Assembly (NCBI GenBank): GCA_027364695.1
Contig: DAHXOV010000293.1
Coordinates: 1 to 6,518 of the forward strand
DNA from: a bacterium
Lineage (GTDB): Bacteria; Bacteroidota; Bacteroidia; B-17B0; Aurantibacillaceae
Reading direction: 5' to 3'
DNA length: 6,518 bases
Of this stretch, positions 5,754-6,518 are shown piece after piece. The stretch's first letter is position 1; each line of letters opens with the position of its first letter. The position numbers were made by a program, and so were the translations under genes. Below the pieces are notes generated by a model that was given only the letters and a program-made list of their open reading frames with translations, had not been told where the DNA came from and did no database searches.

Positions 5754-6518
5754 TTATTTTTTCATCAACTTGTCTGTTACTTTAAAGTTATCTGTCATAA
5801 TTTCTATCAAATAAACACCAGATTCAAATTTTGAAAGGTCTATTTTTTCTTTATTTTTATTTTCTAAATTGATTTTTTCGTTGAATATCTCTTTTCCATT
5901 GAGATCTGTGATTTTAATTTGCAAATTTTTATGGGTAAAAGAATTAATTTCTACATATTCATTGGCAGGATTGGGGGTAATATAAATGCTTTGTGCAAAT
6001 GTTTGCTGATAAATGCTGGTAACTATAACAGATACTGAAGATGAAGAACTTTGGCACCCTGATGCATTGCTAACCCATACACTATAGTAGCCATTTTGTG
6101 TTGCTACATAAGTTTGAGAGGTGGCACCAGATATGGGGCTTCCATTTAAGTACCACTGATAGCTCGCGGCAGATGGGTTGCATGTTAATGTAGCCCCATT
6201 GACACTAATAGTAGGCTGTGCAGGTATAGGCGCCACATTGACGGTAACATTGGCTGTAGTTTGGCATCCCCCATTAGCAGCGGTGTATGTATAAATAGTA
6301 GTAACAGTAGGGTTGACGTAAATAGAATTAGTAGTAGCCCCCGTGTTCCAACTAATAGAAGATGCATTGGTATTGGCAAAAATATAAGCACTATATCCCG
6401 AGCACAATACTGTAGAGGATGAAGCCGCTGTAGGCGAAGGGGCAACGGTAACAGTAGATGAATAAGAGTTACCAGTTCCGTTGACATTGGAAGCAGTCAA
6501 TGTTGCAGTGTATGTACC
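5754..6518 (-). CDS. T9SS-exported surface protein: C-terminal PKD/Ig-like repeats and sorting tail (5' partial)
   Basis: The frame is open from the right edge (254 residues visible), so the start lies outside the window; the TTG at 6500 is an internal Leu codon. The visible part opens with GTYTATLTASNVNGTG, which resembles the last strands of a PKD domain. Two Ig-like modules follow: about residues 27-95 (C...SWNTGATTNSI...P..TTIYTY...NGGC) and about 96-167 (LTCNPSAASYQWYLNG, then GYYSVWVSNASGC), each with a likely disulfide pair. The last ~75 residues form a type-A T9SS sorting domain: YITPNPANEYVEI, ITDLNGKEIF, LSKFESGVYLIEI and the terminal KLMKK. In this family the tail directs passage of the outer membrane through T9SS and is normally removed, with the protein secreted or anchored to the cell surface. 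The Ser/Thr/Asn-rich composition differs from the neighbouring genes and is typical of repetitive surface adhesins or matrix proteins. Enzyme or adhesin function cannot be judged without the N-terminal part. Confidence 0.93.
   Translation of the reverse strand, partial: GTYTATLTASNVNGTGNSYSSTVTVAPSPTAASSSTVLCSGYSAYIFANTNASSISWNTGATTNSIYVNPTVTTIYTYTAANGGCQTTANVTVNVAPIPAQPTISVNGATLTCNPSAASYQWYLNGSPISGATSQTYVATQNGYYSVWVSNASGCQSSSSSVSVIVTSIYQQTFAQSIYITPNPANEYVEINSFTHKNLQIKITDLNGKEIFNEKINLENKNKEKIDLSKFESGVYLIEIMTDNFKVTDKLMKK

Noticed and set aside
6185..6487. Minus-strand 100-codon Leu-rich frame overlapping the T9SS cargo gene
   Set aside because: It is a frame-shifted shadow of the repetitive Ser/Thr codons of the PKD/Ig-like coding sequence, where the sorting-tail frame is clearly the real one.
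5754..6500. Complete 248-residue protein starting at the TTG at 6500
   Set aside because: The frame stays open to the window edge, and the residues before the TTG (GTYTAT) continue a PKD-like strand, so the TTG is an internal Leu codon of a longer protein.

Overview
The window is AT-rich and reads as chromosomal DNA from a member of the phylum Bacteroidota. Four things point there: a short (287-residue) primary sigma factor of the Bacteroidota type; a PorX-type response regulator with a PglZ-like phosphatase domain; a protein ending in a type IX secretion (T9SS) sorting tail, the 'Por secretion' domain; and genes without Shine-Dalgarno leaders, one with a TAnnTTTG promoter element. A Chitinophagales- or Sphingobacteriales-like lineage is possible, but the window cannot settle the order.

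Layout from left to right. The first 172 bases hold the last 56 codons of a plus-strand SpoIIE/PP2C-type phosphatase. It converges on everything else, which lies on the minus strand. Read in their own direction from right to left, the minus-strand genes are: the 3' end of a large T9SS-exported surface protein (window edge to 5754); porX (5642-4083); tsaE (4086-3619, sharing 4 bp with porX); a deoxyhypusine synthase-like gene (3518-2544); the primary sigma factor gene rpoD (2452-1589); and a CNT-family nucleoside transporter gene (1464-202). The intergenic gaps are only about 30 to 125 bp. A strong intrinsic terminator follows rpoD, and weaker AT-only hairpins follow the deoxyhypusine synthase-like gene and the T9SS cargo gene. 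No gap exceeds 300 bp.

How the genes relate. Only porX-tsaE looks like a real co-transcribed, translationally coupled pair. The others look like separate short units: transcription (rpoD), tRNA modification (tsaE), polyamine-like chemistry (deoxyhypusine synthase homologue), nucleoside uptake (CNT) and signalling (SpoIIE phosphatase, PorX). A T9SS cargo gene sits directly upstream of porX, whose orthologue regulates T9SS genes in Porphyromonas. This is suggestive but may be coincidence.

Two start codons are placed at internal ATGs rather than at the longest possible TTG starts (transporter at 1464, deoxyhypusine synthase-like gene at 3518). I see no mobile element, CRISPR array, tRNA or rRNA, and no convincing undescribed system. 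Most of this is ordinary core genome, with a few points worth checking.
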